A stretch of 64,000 bases of DNA from Heterocephalus glaber (GCF_000247695.1 NW_004624795.1:7768316-7832315); one strand, 5' to 3'. Positions 13,329-24,884 are shown, counted from the first letter of the stretch. The notes: generated from the sequence alone by a model not told the origin. Translations and numbers: made by a program.

Positions 13329-16029
13329 ATGCAAATGGAACAATTAATGTGAGCAAGAGTTAAGCTTCTAGTCTGTAATGTAACTGAGATTTTGAAATTT
13401 ATCTGTTATAGAATCCAAGATTTCCTGAACCACAACTAAAAAACAACCTGGGGAAATACTTAAGATGCAATGTAAAGATGAAGTACCAAATATTTAAGGT
13501 TGAAAAAGTTATAATTTTAAACTTTCATAAATCAAGATGAGGTCTCTGGGGAATTGAGGTATTTTAATTTTTTTTGACACACTTGTATCATACTTGGCAT
13601 TAAAATACATCCAGTGATTCCCCCCATCACTCATGTTTGTGACACTAAAACAGTTTCATGTATATAATCTTATCTTGTAAGAAGCACCTATCAAGGAAGA
13701 GCAGCTCATTTGCATCCATGATTAGCTTATATAGCCAATGCAGGAATGCTCCTTCATTAATTTGCTCAACACACCTTTAGAGGTGGCACAATACAAAAGT
13801 ACTTCGCTCAGTCAACCTCTAATTCCAGCAGTTCTAAGCTCAGGAGAAAAACTGAAAAATTAAAAGGCCAGACCAATTTGTACGTTTAAGGTTGCACGCA
13901 GCTCTTATTTTGCCACTACAATATACTGTACTGCACTGAAACAAACTAAATGATCTCACAGAACTGCTCTACTTGTTGCAGATATTAAAAATAATGATTT
14001 TACATTTTACTGTGCAGGGGTTTGAGTCACTGCAAGTTAGAGCTAGTGTCATTATGGTCTACTATGAGATGTGCATGGCAAGTGACATATTCCCATTCAC
14101 ACCCAGGCCATACAATATAAATGCAAAGCCCACAGATGTTTCACTTTCTATCAGCGTAATCCCAAAAGTTATACTCATCTAATCAGGAGTTAACAATAGG
14201 AGCATTTTCCATAACCTCCTCTCTTCTCCTCCCTGTAATTAAAATGACAAGCAAACAACAAAACTTCCCACTGACCATTTCCTCACAGTTGCTAAGATCA
14301 ACTAGGTGTTTACAGACAGAGTTTGCACCCAAGGTCAGCAAATCTGCTTTGCTATTTTGCTTCCGAGGCCCTTGGCTTTTCTCTCTCAAAAGAACTAGCC
14401 AGGCACACCAATATTCTGATGCAAAAAGCCAGAGAGGTAATGTGTTTGATACAAGACTGAAAAAAACCCTAGGGACCAGAGTCATTTCCTGCATCGCTCT
14501 GCCTCAGACTAAAGGGTGGGGTAGACTATTCCCCTGAAACACTCTGGCTCAGTATTAACTGAAGGCAGGGAGCTCTCTACACTGTTGGTTTCTCCCAAGC
14601 TGGACATCTCCACATCCTAAGGCACCTCCTCCAATAGGAACAGGGGTGATGTGGAGAAGGGAACAACAATGAATCCATTGCCACAGAACATCAAGGAGAT
14701 GAAACACATTCTAAACTAGAAGTGTCTTAAATAAGGATGGTTTGTAAAACAGACATAGGAACTGAGTCTGAGATAGAAACAGAAAACTATTAAGTAAGTT
14801 ACTCCGTTGGATGGTTCCCTTTCTCTCTGACTCTGCACATTCAAACACCTACAGGCAGCGAAAGCAGGAGAAGAGCTGACAGTGCTGCCTGCATCATCTC
14901 TCCCCCCTGATAGTCTAGTTCTTGAATGAATGAATGAACAAACACATTAAACAGTCTAGAAAAAAAACCTGCTACAGATATATTACTAGATCTGCTCATT
15001 TCAAGAGTCTGATGAGGTATTTATGACCATCCCAGCCTCTCAGAAGAGGAAAGGGTTATGTTCATGCACTCAGTGCCACCATAGAATTGTTTGCCTGGAG
15101 GGTGAAAGGTAGCTGTGTGCAGAACAGGAAGAGAGAAGAACAGAAGGGAAATATTTTGACTCATATCCTTCAGTAAATGTGTTTATTCCTACTCTGGCGT
15201 TGCTGCCAATTGCAAGACTTGGCTCTGGAAATTTCACCTGAAAGTCACTGCCAGCCTCTTTAGCCACCAGGCATGAAGTATTGGACAAAGTTAAAGTTTA
15301 ATTTTGTACTTGCCATGACAAAAGTGTCACCTCTTCCAGATCAGAAGGTAAAGGCATTTGTAGGCTGTCTTCTTTATAACCACTGATATCTTTCCGCTGC
15401 CCTCTTGATTTTGACTTTAGTGCAAATGTAATCAAACCCCAATACTGGCTATCCCATTACTACCCCAATCTTGCTAATACAAAGTAATTATGGCTTTGCT
15501 ATAAAGGCAGTCCTACGTAGACCCTCCCTCATCACCTAGGGACCTGCTCTGCTCTATCCCAGTCCCTGCATGCCAGAAATCCCTTAAAGTTTTGTTTAAG
15601 GTTACTTGGGATGAAAATTGCAGAAAATTACAGGAAGGATTTTTGGTAATTACCAAAAAAGAATAAGACGCTAATTTACACATTGCAAAATCCAGGGTCA
15701 GTCGATAGATTCTTGACTCTTTTTTTCCAGGGTGTAAATATCTAACAATAAAGTAAGTGAAGAGATAAACTCTGTAATCTATATCTGAGATACCTCAAAA
15801 CTTATGAGAAGCCACCTGGAACCAAAGACAACACTGGAAAATGACTTTTCAATCTTAGCCAAATGGAGCATGGCTGGATCAGGGCCAAGCACTTCACTCT
15901 GATGGGTTTGTTCCTGATGAAGAGAAGGCTACAAACTCCATGCCCTCTTGAGCTTTCAAAGGAGGCCTTTCCTGTGGAGGTGCAAGGGAGGTTTATTTTT
16001 TTTATCTGACATTATTCTACATAAGGCGT
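12966..16029. other. Unique-looking intronic sequence, possible conserved noncoding parts
   Basis: Apart from the AC microsatellite, little repeat signal is seen. The part at 13640-14160 contains ATTTGCAT (octamer), TTAAT homeobox-like cores and few CpGs, the texture often seen in conserved noncoding elements of neurodevelopmental genes. This is inference only. Confidence 0.35.
13273..13324. repeat. (AC)26 microsatellite
   Basis: Uninterrupted 52-bp dinucleotide array. Confidence 0.98.
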
Positions 16030-16535
16030 AACTGTTACTGAACTCATCTCCTAAACACTATTTCATCTCCACTTCATCCATCACTCCACTCTCTACTTGT
16101 TGCCGTGTTTCCCTCTTGATGGTATCCTGAATTCATTACCATGTCCTCTCTAATCTCCCCGCCTTTGCAGATGCTGTTTCCTAGGGTCATCACTTCCCAT
16201 TACACTCCTCCTAGTTAACCAGTCAAAATCTTAAAGCCAACACTTTAGCCTCCTTCAAGACACAACCCAAGCATCTTGCCATTAACATTACTTATTCTCC
16301 TTCTGCTGCCCTTCCCATCTCCATCAGTAATCATACATCCTTCTTTGTTCCCTCAAACACTTTTCATACCAAGTCACTGCAATACTTTCCACATTCTGTT
16401 GCAACTACTAATATTTTCAAAAATAGTCTCTTAGTAGATGATGAGTCTTTAGAGGGAATGTCAGTCTTACTCATTTTTGTTGGTGCCTTAGTGACTGACA
16501 AGCTTAGGGTACCCTCAGTAAATGTTAAATGATTG
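16030..16535 (+). mobile_element. L2 LINE 3' fragment
   Basis: CTTCAAGACACAACCCAAGC, AGTCTTTAGAGGGAATGTCA, and CCCTCAGTAAATGTTAAATG parallel the L2 3' end (cargo text, then a TCAATAAATGTT-like end). Confidence 0.6.
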
Positions 16536-17744
16536 GATGGCCAAAGGAAACTATTTCTTTTGAGGTCTCTACACTCTCTAGTAACTGGACCATTAGGAGG
16601 ATGCAATGCGTATACAATGTAGTGGAACATGACCATATTCTCCCAAATGACCATGGAGTCTGCTGGAAATAAGAGTCACACAAAACGTAATAAGGTAAAA
16701 CTGCTGCAAAGGTGGGACAGTACTTCAGGCATCTGGTTCAAGTCACACAGTGCATCCACTGCTTGGCCCACGATTCATCTCTGAGACCCGGATGCGTGTA
16801 CAGACATTCATTTCTTTTAGCTTTCATCTAATGCTAAAGGCATTATTACTACTATAGAGCTACAAAATGGAAGACATTTGCTTAACATGAAAATATCAAA
16901 TCTCAAAGATCAGGGTAAATGAGGGACCCTATAGATAAGAAATGGCCTTTTAACCCCCGTAACTCAAGATGTTGCATAATGGCCTAATTGATCTATTTAG
17001 GCCAGGACTGTTTCAAGGGGTTTGTGACAAAGGATACATGTAGGCAAGTTAAGAAGACAAAGAGGTGCACTTTTAAGTTATTGCTCATTGTAATTAAATT
17101 ATAAATGTTTCTTACGAAAGTTGCAAACAAACTTGGTTATACATACCACTTTCCTTACCTCCCTCTTAGCTCATAATTACAAATAGCTAAGGTCTAACCT
17201 GCTCAGTACGGCTTGAAAGCACCATTATATCGGCCTTATCTTGTTTTTGTGACCTTATCTCCAATTTCATCATATAAACCTGTGCTCCATATTTCTGATA
17301 TTTTGCTTGTTTTATCTTTTCTTGCCTATGGACAGTCTATTCCTGCCTTACAGTATTTTCCCCGACTCTGTTCTTCTGAAATTCGATATATCTCTAAAGC
17401 CCAGTTCATACATTTTCCTCTGTATGGATTCTCTCTTTCCCACTTGCAGCCACCAAGAATGGAGCTAACTGCTCCTCTTTTCTACTCACAGGATACCTCA
17501 TTGTACAACTCTCTGTCACCTCACATGAGCTATTGTATAAATACTAAGAGCCAGGTGTTGTTCATTTTTGTGATTCTGGTACCTGCAGTGAAGTTATCCG
17601 TCAATACTTTAATGACTGAATAATTAATTAAGATTTATAAGAACTCGCCCAAGTATCAAGAACAATTAGTATTACTGGTGTTGATATGACGATGGTGGTG
17701 GTGGTGATGATGATGAAACTGATTATGTTATGACAGTAGCTTTA
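16536..17744. other. Unassigned intronic sequence
   Basis: AT-rich, with a 136-codon plus-strand open frame at 17213-17623 that resembles no known protein and lies in pyrimidine-rich text. No clear repeat. Confidence 0.45.
17691..17716. repeat. (GGT)n(GAT)n trinucleotide tract
   Basis: GATGGTGGTGGTGGTG passing into GATGATGATGA. Confidence 0.85.
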
Positions 17745-17900
17745 ACTGACTGCATGACTACTATATGCCAGGCACTATGGCAGCTCTTATGTGTATTTTC
17801 TGCAGTCTTCATTTTATAGCTGAGGAAGCAGAGGGTCATAGAACTTAACTTATTTCAACACTACACAGTAAATGACAATGTTATAATTCACATGTAGGCT
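17745..17900 (-). mobile_element. MIR SINE fragment, antisense
   Basis: TATATGCCAGGCACTATGGC, TTTTATAGCTGAGGAAGCAG and GGTCATAGAACTTAACTT. Confidence 0.7.
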
Positions 17901-18083
17901 TGTCTTGATTCTAAAGCCTATGCTTACTCTCGTAATATATATATATATATGACCAGTGGTTATTGCATTTTAGACACCATGCTCTGCATTTTACAGATAG
18001 TGTTCCACTATCTTTGTAATTATCCTGTATGAACCATGATCTCCATATTACTGATAGAAAGCTGAGACTTACCAAAAAAGCTT

Positions 18084-18117
18084 AACCAACCAACCAACCA
18101 AACAAACAAACAAACAC
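18084..18117. repeat. (AACC)n(AAAC)n tract
   Basis: Tetranucleotide array changing from AACC to AAAC units. Confidence 0.9.
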
Positions 18118-18628
18118 CCACCAATCTACCTGTAACATCAAATAGACTGCAAACTATGCAGTACTAGTACAGTAGTAGTTGGAGACATGCAAAACCAGTG
18201 TAAAGTTGAAAGCAATGTTAGAATTGAAAATGAGTTTTAACCAAGTTAAATTTGTAGAATCAATACAAAGACCCATAACTTAAAAAGAAAAATCACAAAG
18301 ATAATAACTATAGTAGAACATTTCATATACTCTAATTCAATAGCTCCCAACATTCTAGTATCTCCCAAACTGAAACTTTTATTTCAGTTGTAACTATCCT
18401 TGCTATACATCCACCCATTCCTATTCCTTCCCCATCTCTTTCATTGCAAACTCTAACATCAAGCTATTAACTCCCTTTTTTTTGGGCTAGATTGCTCCTT
18501 TCCACAGAATTTATGTCATGTATTAAACAATTATGCATTGTCCTTATTGACTTCTATTGCAATATATTTTGGTACTGTAACTTTCATAATTATATCTTAA
18601 TAATTAAACACTATTCATACTATTTTTT

Positions 18629-18718
18629 TTCTTTTTTTTTTTTTGGTACTGGGGATCGAACTCGGGTCCTTGCGTTTGCACAGCAGGCAGTGAAACCACT
18701 GAGCTAAATCCCCAGCCC
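18629..18718 (-). mobile_element. ID-type tRNA-derived SINE, young copy
   Basis: Minus-strand element: GGGGCTGGGGATTTAGCTCA (A-box region) and a B box read in reverse as GGGGATCGAACTCGGG, ending in an A-rich tail (T run on the plus strand). The 18-bp duplication CTATTCATACTATTTTTT is identical on both sides (18611-18628 and 18719-18736). Confidence 0.95.
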
Positions 18719-18904
18719 CTATTCATACTATTTTTTATCACTGTATTATGGATATGTCTCAAAGTATAGTTTGTTTTACACTATGTCTTAAGCATGGATC
18801 ATTACACAATATAGTAAAGACAGACACTTTACTTTTAGAAAGCACAAAGAATGTTTGGCATCAGGCTCATGTTTCTCTCAACAATCCTTTAGAAACAAGC
18901 AAAG

Positions 18905-19020
18905 CAAATGTAATTTTAATTTTACAGATGAGGAAACTGAAAATCTGACAGGTTAAAAGAATCAGCCAAAGTCACATAGGTGATTAGGGTAGGGCTGGAT
19001 TGCAGAGTGAGCCTTCAGAT
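18905..19020 (-). mobile_element. MIR SINE fragment, antisense
   Basis: TTTTACAGATGAGGAAACTG, CAAAGTCACATAGGTGATTA and AGGGCTGGATTGCAGAG. Confidence 0.75.
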
Positions 19021-19282
19021 TTTCACCCTTTCTATAATTCCTGCTACCATATGCACCTATGGTACCTAGATGTCTTTCTGACTTAAACCCCAGGCTCAAA
19101 TAGGTTAATGAAGGTAATAAGTTAAGGTGGTAGGTAACTGACTTCCTTTCCTGGAACAGCAATCAAAGTCTTCTCCTGGCCCAAAGGGAATGTTTCTCCA
19201 CAATGACATTTTTTTTCCCTTGGGATTTTATATTACTTAGGAAGACTTTCTTGACTCACTGGGTGGAGAGTTTCATCTAGGA

Positions 19283-19362
19283 CAGTGGTGGTGAACCTAT
19301 GACACATGCGCCACTGTGGGCTGTTTGTATCATTGAAAGCTCTAAAAGGTTCACCATCACTG
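19283..19362. mobile_element. Very short hAT-like MITE (80 bp)
   Basis: Termini CAGTGGTGGTGAACCT and AGGTTCACCATCACTG are near-perfect inverted repeats. The flanking octamers ATCTAGGA (19275-19282) and ATGTAGGA (19363-19370) match at 7 of 8 positions, the 8-bp duplication expected of hAT insertion. It has no coding capacity. A second copy is at 56518-56590. Confidence 0.85.
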
Positions 19363-19370
19363 ATGTAGGA

Positions 19371-22300
19371 TGATGGTTATCTGTCCAGGAGGGGCTGTAG
19401 GACATCACATTGAAAACTGGATTTAAAGAAATCATGTTGCTAATGAGATGACTGGATGAGTGGTCTGTTTGGGTGGGCTCAGTTTTGTTTAATGGGATGT
19501 TCTATTTCAAGCCATCTGGAATGCATATGCAGTTTGCCACTCTGGAAGACTCTAAAGTTGGGTCTATATTGGTTTTCAATCCACAAACAGAATGAAACAG
19601 ATTCTGCTGATTCCCTGGGTGCTAAGAACTATGTGGTTACCTTCTGATTAAACTCTTCAAGGATTATCTCAATATCAGTTTCATAGGCATGAAACGGGTT
19701 ACACTCACAATGGTGCAAAAAGCCTAATGCTACTGGTCTCATTTGTATGGAAAGGAAAATTAAGGGACATTTCAAAATATTAGTCAAGTCCTCCTTGAAA
19801 GTGAGATTCCCATTTGATGTTGTAAAATGTGGTCCCTTATGATCCTTTTCTTTTGGCTTTTCTTCTTTTTCTTTTTTTCCTCTGACATAGAACACAAAGC
19901 CCTCTTCTACCATAAATCGAATCTATGCAGCGTCAGAAAATAAATAAATAAATAATTGATACTGTTGTATTAGTGTAGTAGTATACTACAAAGTATAGTA
20001 ATATTCCTGTTCTATGTGTAGAGAAACTAAAGTTAGACCATTTCAATTTTCAGACTAGGGAATGTGCTAAATATTCCTTGATTACAGGGATTGCTGATCA
20101 AAAGATTCGAGGGGCACCAGAGTAAGAGTTGCATTTGATTGATTGCCAGAGTAATGTACAACTCAGATGCTACCTGAATTCTAGCTTCATACTGTAATTG
20201 CCTTAAATGTATATTTCCAAACTCTGTAAGACTTACATCCATTTAACTCAGTTTATGTTTTTAATTAGAAATGTCCAAATAAAAGATATTGAGTGGAAAC
20301 ATTTGAAAGAAATCTTGAACCAAAACATAAAGGATCTCTAGAAGAAACATCTGTGGGCTTTGGTTGTCTCATCTATGAAATTGCCCCACCAATTCTAAGA
20401 ATAAAGCTAAAACATCTGCAGTGTATTTAAAATGTATGAAAATATCATATAGTTTAAATCCTCATTGCCATGACTATTGTGAATCAACTAAAAAAGAAAT
20501 GAAGTTATATAAGAAGGGAAATAGGGTGCATTGTAGGAATTAAATTAGGCAGCTGTCTTTTGACCAGGAAATTCTCTTCTCATGCTGCTGAGCATTCTCT
20601 TGCTGATCTGCTCTGCTTTTGTAGGAAGAGAATCATGCTCTTGCTAGCACAGAGAAAAATTCTGGTGAGCTCCCCCTTCTACCCGCTCTTGGTCTCTTCA
20701 GAGATCCTAGCTGCCTGAGATTTTCAGTAAAATGATATCTGAGTTTAGTGCTGAGCCAGAACTCCCAGATAACACTCCCTCTTTAGCCTTGTGCTGTCAT
20801 TAAGTGACCAAAATTGATACAATATCTTTGGTGGAAGACACACATGCTGCTTATTCAGCAGCTAAGCCTGACCACTCAGACCTCCAGTACCATTTGCCAA
20901 CCAAATTACTAAGTCAGAGCCAACAAATATGCCAAGCCCAGGTAAGCTGTACTTTAAGCCATATATCCAACAGGCACAGACAGAAAAATCCTTGGGTATA
21001 CTTTCAATCTGGGGGCTAGGATGAAAAGGGGTGTTGGAACCTTTCATTAACAAATCACTAAGCTCTAAAGCCCCAGAGTGTTCTTGGAAGCAAATGCTAA
21101 CAAATGAAATTCAGTCAATATGTGTTCTATAGGCCAAAGCTACTACCAAAATTTTCCTTCTGCAAAATGTGTACACTGCAGATTTTTGGCTGGCTTTTTT
21201 CAGCCTGTATTCCTCAATAATGGAATCAACCTTACTAATGTATCAATCATCAATATCTGGTGACTCAGTGAAGGTTAGTGCTCACTTACTGAGCAGGGAG
21301 ACTCCTTTTAAGATGGTGGGGAAGTGCTTTGTTTTTTATTTATATTCTTAAATTTATATTTTAGGAGATTCTATGATCACGGGGTTATAGTCCTTTTGGT
21401 AAAGCTCGGTCTGAGTAAATTAAAACTGCAAATCATGGAAACATGGAAATGAAAGACACACTAAAGTCCCCGTGAGGCATAATCATTCACCCTTAGGGTC
21501 TTGTATTCCTGTACATCCTAAGGCTGTCAGAGGAGCAAAGACTGAAGTCCAAGTCCCCCAAACTGTGGTAACTGTGAGTTTTGATTATTTTACTAATCAT
21601 AAGACTGACATATAGGAGTCTTATTGAGTAGCTCTACTTGTAAGTTCACCTTGGCCATGAGAAAGAATGGCCTTTTGAAGTTAAGTTTATGGATGTGTAA
21701 ATACAGAATGTTGCATCTTTGCCTACATATCTTCATAAAGTGTAAATTAATGCAGATCTTAACTAGGCATTTGGAACGCTAACCTAGTTTTCTGTGTTCA
21801 GCTAATAGCTAGCAATTTTGCTCACACTTTTATCCTCTCATTACGCAGCAGTGATGATTATTTAGTAAATATATGTGAAAGGCCACACACTCCACAGCAC
21901 TCTGCCTGTGTTGGAAATAATCCCCTCTTAATGTTTCTATTTGAATAATTTATTGGCTAATACAGCAAATCAAATACAGCTATGATAGGCATCCCACTGA
22001 GGCCTCTCTCAGAGGCTAAGAACAGACTCCTCCTCAGCTTCTTTCCTTATGGCACTACCTGACAAAATGCAGGGCAAAGGCTGGGGACAAAGAGGCAGCC
22101 AGGGGAATCCAGAACCTCTGTGAATGTTACCTCTTTGTAGATCTTAAAGGAATATAGAAGGTTTATTGGATGTGAAAATTATTCATGGTGCTGGAGGAAG
22201 GTAGAGAAAGGCTACTTTATAACTAGTGAAATACTGTGGAACAAGAGGAAGAGTTTGAAATAGATACGAAGAAGAGAAAGATGTAAAATGTGGCCTCGGG

Positions 22301-23580
22301 AGATGCTCCCGAGACCATTCCTGAATGTATGACTGATGTGAACCCTTACAAGTCATCTGGGGGCTTTTATTCATAAATGTAGGATTGAGTAAAAGAGCTT
22401 CCGCTGGAGGAATTAGGGTGGCCCCAGGGCACTTTTTCTTGTCTTCCAGGTACACAACATAACTCACAGAGCCACATTTGTAGCAGGGTGGCCAAGCCCG
22501 AAATAGGGCCACGTCAGGTAACAGATTCCCATTCCTGCCTTAGTAGGACAGAGTTGAAACTAAATAGTGATATTTGGAAGGGGTCCAGGGTAAGGGCAGA
22601 GAGAGGGTTTTTACTATCCAGAATCAGGTCTGGCTCTATGGGGTGGGGACAGCTGTCCTTTCACCTCACTGATGTTCAGCTGTATCTGCTCAGAGGGGCA
22701 AGGTTCCTGCTCTCTTCTGGTGACTTCATGGAAGTTGTCTCAGTCCCTAATTCTGCACAGGGAATGCAGGCAGTGCAAACAGGCTTCACCATGGGTGCTT
22801 AAATGGCAGGTGTGGAGGGAAATGGAGTAGGTGCTGGCCAATGGGGGGAGCCAGGAACTGGGGAATGCTGCTGGTCCTGGGGCTTCTCCTCAAGCTCCCT
22901 CCCATTCCCAGTGTCCTGCACCAACAAAGACACTGCTCAGAAATCACAATTCCTCCCAACACACAAACATCCAGGCACAGGCGTGCACCAGCCTGCCCTC
23001 ATCCACCTCCATGCCCTGGGTTCTCATTTGCTTCCCAAACACCAGGCTGGCACAAGGGGCGTGAGTGAGACCAGTGTCTGAACCTGCACATCCTTGCTAC
23101 TGGGGATTAAGAATGATCAGGGTCTAAAGCAGTATTTGTGATACTGTGTTATTTCAGGTGGGTTTTTTTTTTTTTCTCTTTTATTTGGGGTGGAGAAGGG
23201 CGTGCCACCAGGTTTCAAATGTCACAACCCAAATGTCTGGGGGAAGGCAAAGAGGACTTTCACATCTTTCTGGTCCCTGCTGGATGGAGAAGAAGGGACA
23301 CACTAGTCCGCATCTTCCCCGCAGCCTCTGGAAAGTGCACAGATGCCAGGTCACCGATACCAGGGCTGGGCTCTGCGTCCATTTTGCCAGCCAGGAATCA
23401 CCGAGTTTGGGAACTTTGAAAGCCAGGGGATGGAGGTGGGGGTTGCCGAGTGCTCAGATTTCGGCGCCAGAGTTCTCAGCCAGGGAAGCAGTTGAAAACC
23501 AACACCCATCTGCCTCCTTTTTCTTGGTCCCCAACGCTTCTCCTTTCCAGGACTCCACACAGATCCTGCCCCCAGCACAG
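19371..23580. other. Unique-looking intronic sequence next to the CpG island
   Basis: Few recognisable repeats over 4 kb. Short open frames at 22183-23681 are unconvincing. GC content rises gradually from about 22.6 kb. It may hold intronic regulatory elements; none can be named. Confidence 0.45.
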
Positions 23581-23588
23581 ACACAAGC

Positions 23589-23603
23589 GGGGGGGGGGGC
23601 GCG

Positions 23604-23656
<53 letters not shown>
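23589..23656. repeat. G11 run followed by (CA)n microsatellite
   Basis: Eleven consecutive G at 23589-23599, a short CG-rich spacer, and then a pure CA array at 23608-23656. It lies at the intron-side border of the CpG island, about 170 bp downstream of the CA10 donor. Confidence 0.95.
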
Positions 23657-23658
<2 letters not shown>

Positions 23659-23824
23659 TGGGGCTCAAAAGGCTTCTGATTCTGAAAACAGCAAACCCGC
23701 AGGACCCAGAGGGTCTGTGCCACCCCGTCCTTCCCCGACCCACGTCTTCACACCAGAAACCCCCAGACATGCCAAACATCACAGCGAAATCCGAACCCGC
23801 GCATGCCTCCAGCTCGTCCCGTAC

Positions 23825-23885
23825 CTGATATGCAGACGATGAAATTGGCTTGAAGCAGAAAAAGCACCTCCCAGACTATTTCCAT
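23825..23885 (-). CDS. CA10: CA10 first coding exon (signal peptide; partial gene)
   Basis: Read on the minus strand, an ATG at 23885 opens 20 codons, MEIVWEVLFLLQANFIVCIS, plus one base (G), and then meets a splice donor (CAG|GTACGG; the GT pairs with 23823-23824). This matches, residue for residue as I recall it, the N-terminus of CA10. The single leftover base fits the next CA10 residue, alanine. The peptide has a hydrophobic core (VLFLL, FIVCI) typical of a secretory signal. CA10 is a catalytically inactive carbonic-anhydrase-fold glycoprotein expressed mainly in brain, secreted, and known as a ligand of neurexins. Only this exon is visible. The gene is very large in other mammals, and exon 2 should lie at lower coordinates outside the window. 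The exon sits in the edge of a CpG island, as expected for a 5' exon. The peptide is too short for routine ORF calling, so it is easily missed. The identification rests on protein recall and not on an alignment. Confidence 0.93.
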
Positions 23886-23899
23886 CCTCTGATTCTCAT
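23876..23899 (-). other. Upstream ORF overlapping the CA10 start codon
   Basis: An ATG 14 nt upstream of the CA10 start opens a seven-codon frame (MRIRGWK) in a different phase. Its stop TAG (23878-23876) lies inside the third and fourth codons of CA10. A ribosome using this ATG would terminate just after passing the true start. This is a direct reading of the sequence; whether it regulates translation is inference. Confidence 0.6.
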
Positions 23900-24675
23900 T
23901 CCAAGTGCATCACTCGACGGGAAAACCGGGGGAAGGGGGGAGCCCGACACGGCGCACACACATACACACACGCACGCACTCCCAAGCGAGCGCTCACTCG
24001 CGCTCCACCCGACAGCCGGCCGGGGACAGTCACCCCCAAGATCAATATCGCAGTTTGAATTGTTCCGGCAAATCTCCCCTCGGGCTCGACGGACGTGCGC
24101 CCCAGATGTGCTGACACATGTCCGATGCCTCGCTGTCTTCGAGGTCTCCCCGCTCGCGCGTCTCTGCTCCTCGCACCGACGGTGGAAACACTAGCAGCGG
24201 TGGCAGCCACCTGAAGCCACCAGCCCTGGGCTCTTCCTGCAAAAACGGGACCCCGATCCGCCTGGCGCCCCAAGAAGACATAGACGATAGCCCCCCGCCG
24301 GGCCGCGCCGCGCAGTTCCGGGCCTCGGCGGCAGCTCGCAGCTCGCTGGCTCAGCCCCGGCGTCCGCGACAAGTTGCCCTCGAAGTCCGCCCCCCTCACC
24401 GGGGCATGGTCAGAGGGTGGCTCCGCTCGGGGTCGGTCTCCTCCTGCTTCTGGGGGCGGGGAACGAGCAGACACCGCAGACGGAGACAGAGAGAGAGAGA
24501 GGCAGGGATTATTGCCCGAAACCGCAGGCTGCCGGCAGCCTCTGCCGACCCCCGTTCCCCAGTCCGCGCGCGCCGCCTTCGCCGCCAAGAGGGGTTCGGG
24601 CCACGCGTCCCGGCCGCCGAGCGCGAAGGCGGGGCGCCGGGGCTGGGGCGCGCTGGGGCCCACTGGGTTCCCCAC
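23896..24675 (-). other. Long open frame through the CA10 leader (259 codons)
   Basis: A minus-strand frame stays open from an ATG at 24675 to a TGA at 23898-23896. That TGA overlaps the ATG of the next upstream ORF. The translation is Ala/Arg/Gly/Pro-rich and resembles no protein I know, and GC-rich islands often have long open frames by chance. Its last in-frame ATG (23910) would give only MHLE. I do not call it a protein gene; it matters only as a possible upstream ORF. Confidence 0.3.
24489..24501 (+). repeat. (GA)n short tract
   Basis: Pure alternating AG within the CpG island. Confidence 0.8.
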
Positions 24676-24759
24676 GTCGTGCGCACTTCCTGCTCCTCTG
24701 CTATTTTCCTGGGCTCCCTAGAACCCCCGGTTGCCTCTCTTCCATCGCCCGCAACTGGC

Positions 24760-24775
24760 GCCGCCGCCGCCGCCG
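24760..24775 (-). repeat. (CGG)5 trinucleotide repeat in the CA10 leader
   Basis: Five CGG units on the CA10 sense strand (GCC on the plus strand). A CCG/CGG-type repeat in the 5'UTR of human CA10 has been reported, from memory, so its presence supports the leader assignment. The tract is short and sits well below unstable lengths. Confidence 0.85.
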
Positions 24776-24861
24776 AGATTTTCCGCAATGCAACTGCAGG
24801 GGTCGTTATTTCCTCGCCTACGGATCCCGAAGCTTCCCGATTCCGGGAGGGGAAGGAGGGC

Positions 24862-24884
24862 AGGTGGGGGGGGGGGTGAGGGGG
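24862..24884 (+). other. G-rich tract with quadruplex potential
   Basis: Long G runs (GGTGGGGGGGGGG, then GAGGGGG) on the plus strand, opposite to CA10 sense. Several runs of three or more G at short spacing satisfy a simple G-quadruplex pattern. Confidence 0.5.

Noticed and set aside
17213..17623. 136-codon plus-strand open frame
   Set aside because: No homology recognised. The composition follows the local pyrimidine-rich DNA.
19275..19370. hAT MITE as a possible microRNA hairpin
   Set aside because: The inverted ends could fold into a short hairpin, but the loop is about 48 nt and nothing indicates transcription or processing. The transposon explanation is sufficient.
23146..23842. Several 90-177 codon frames with His/Thr or Cys/Val repeats
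   Set aside because: They are translations of the CA microsatellite and GC-rich flank, in both strands at once.
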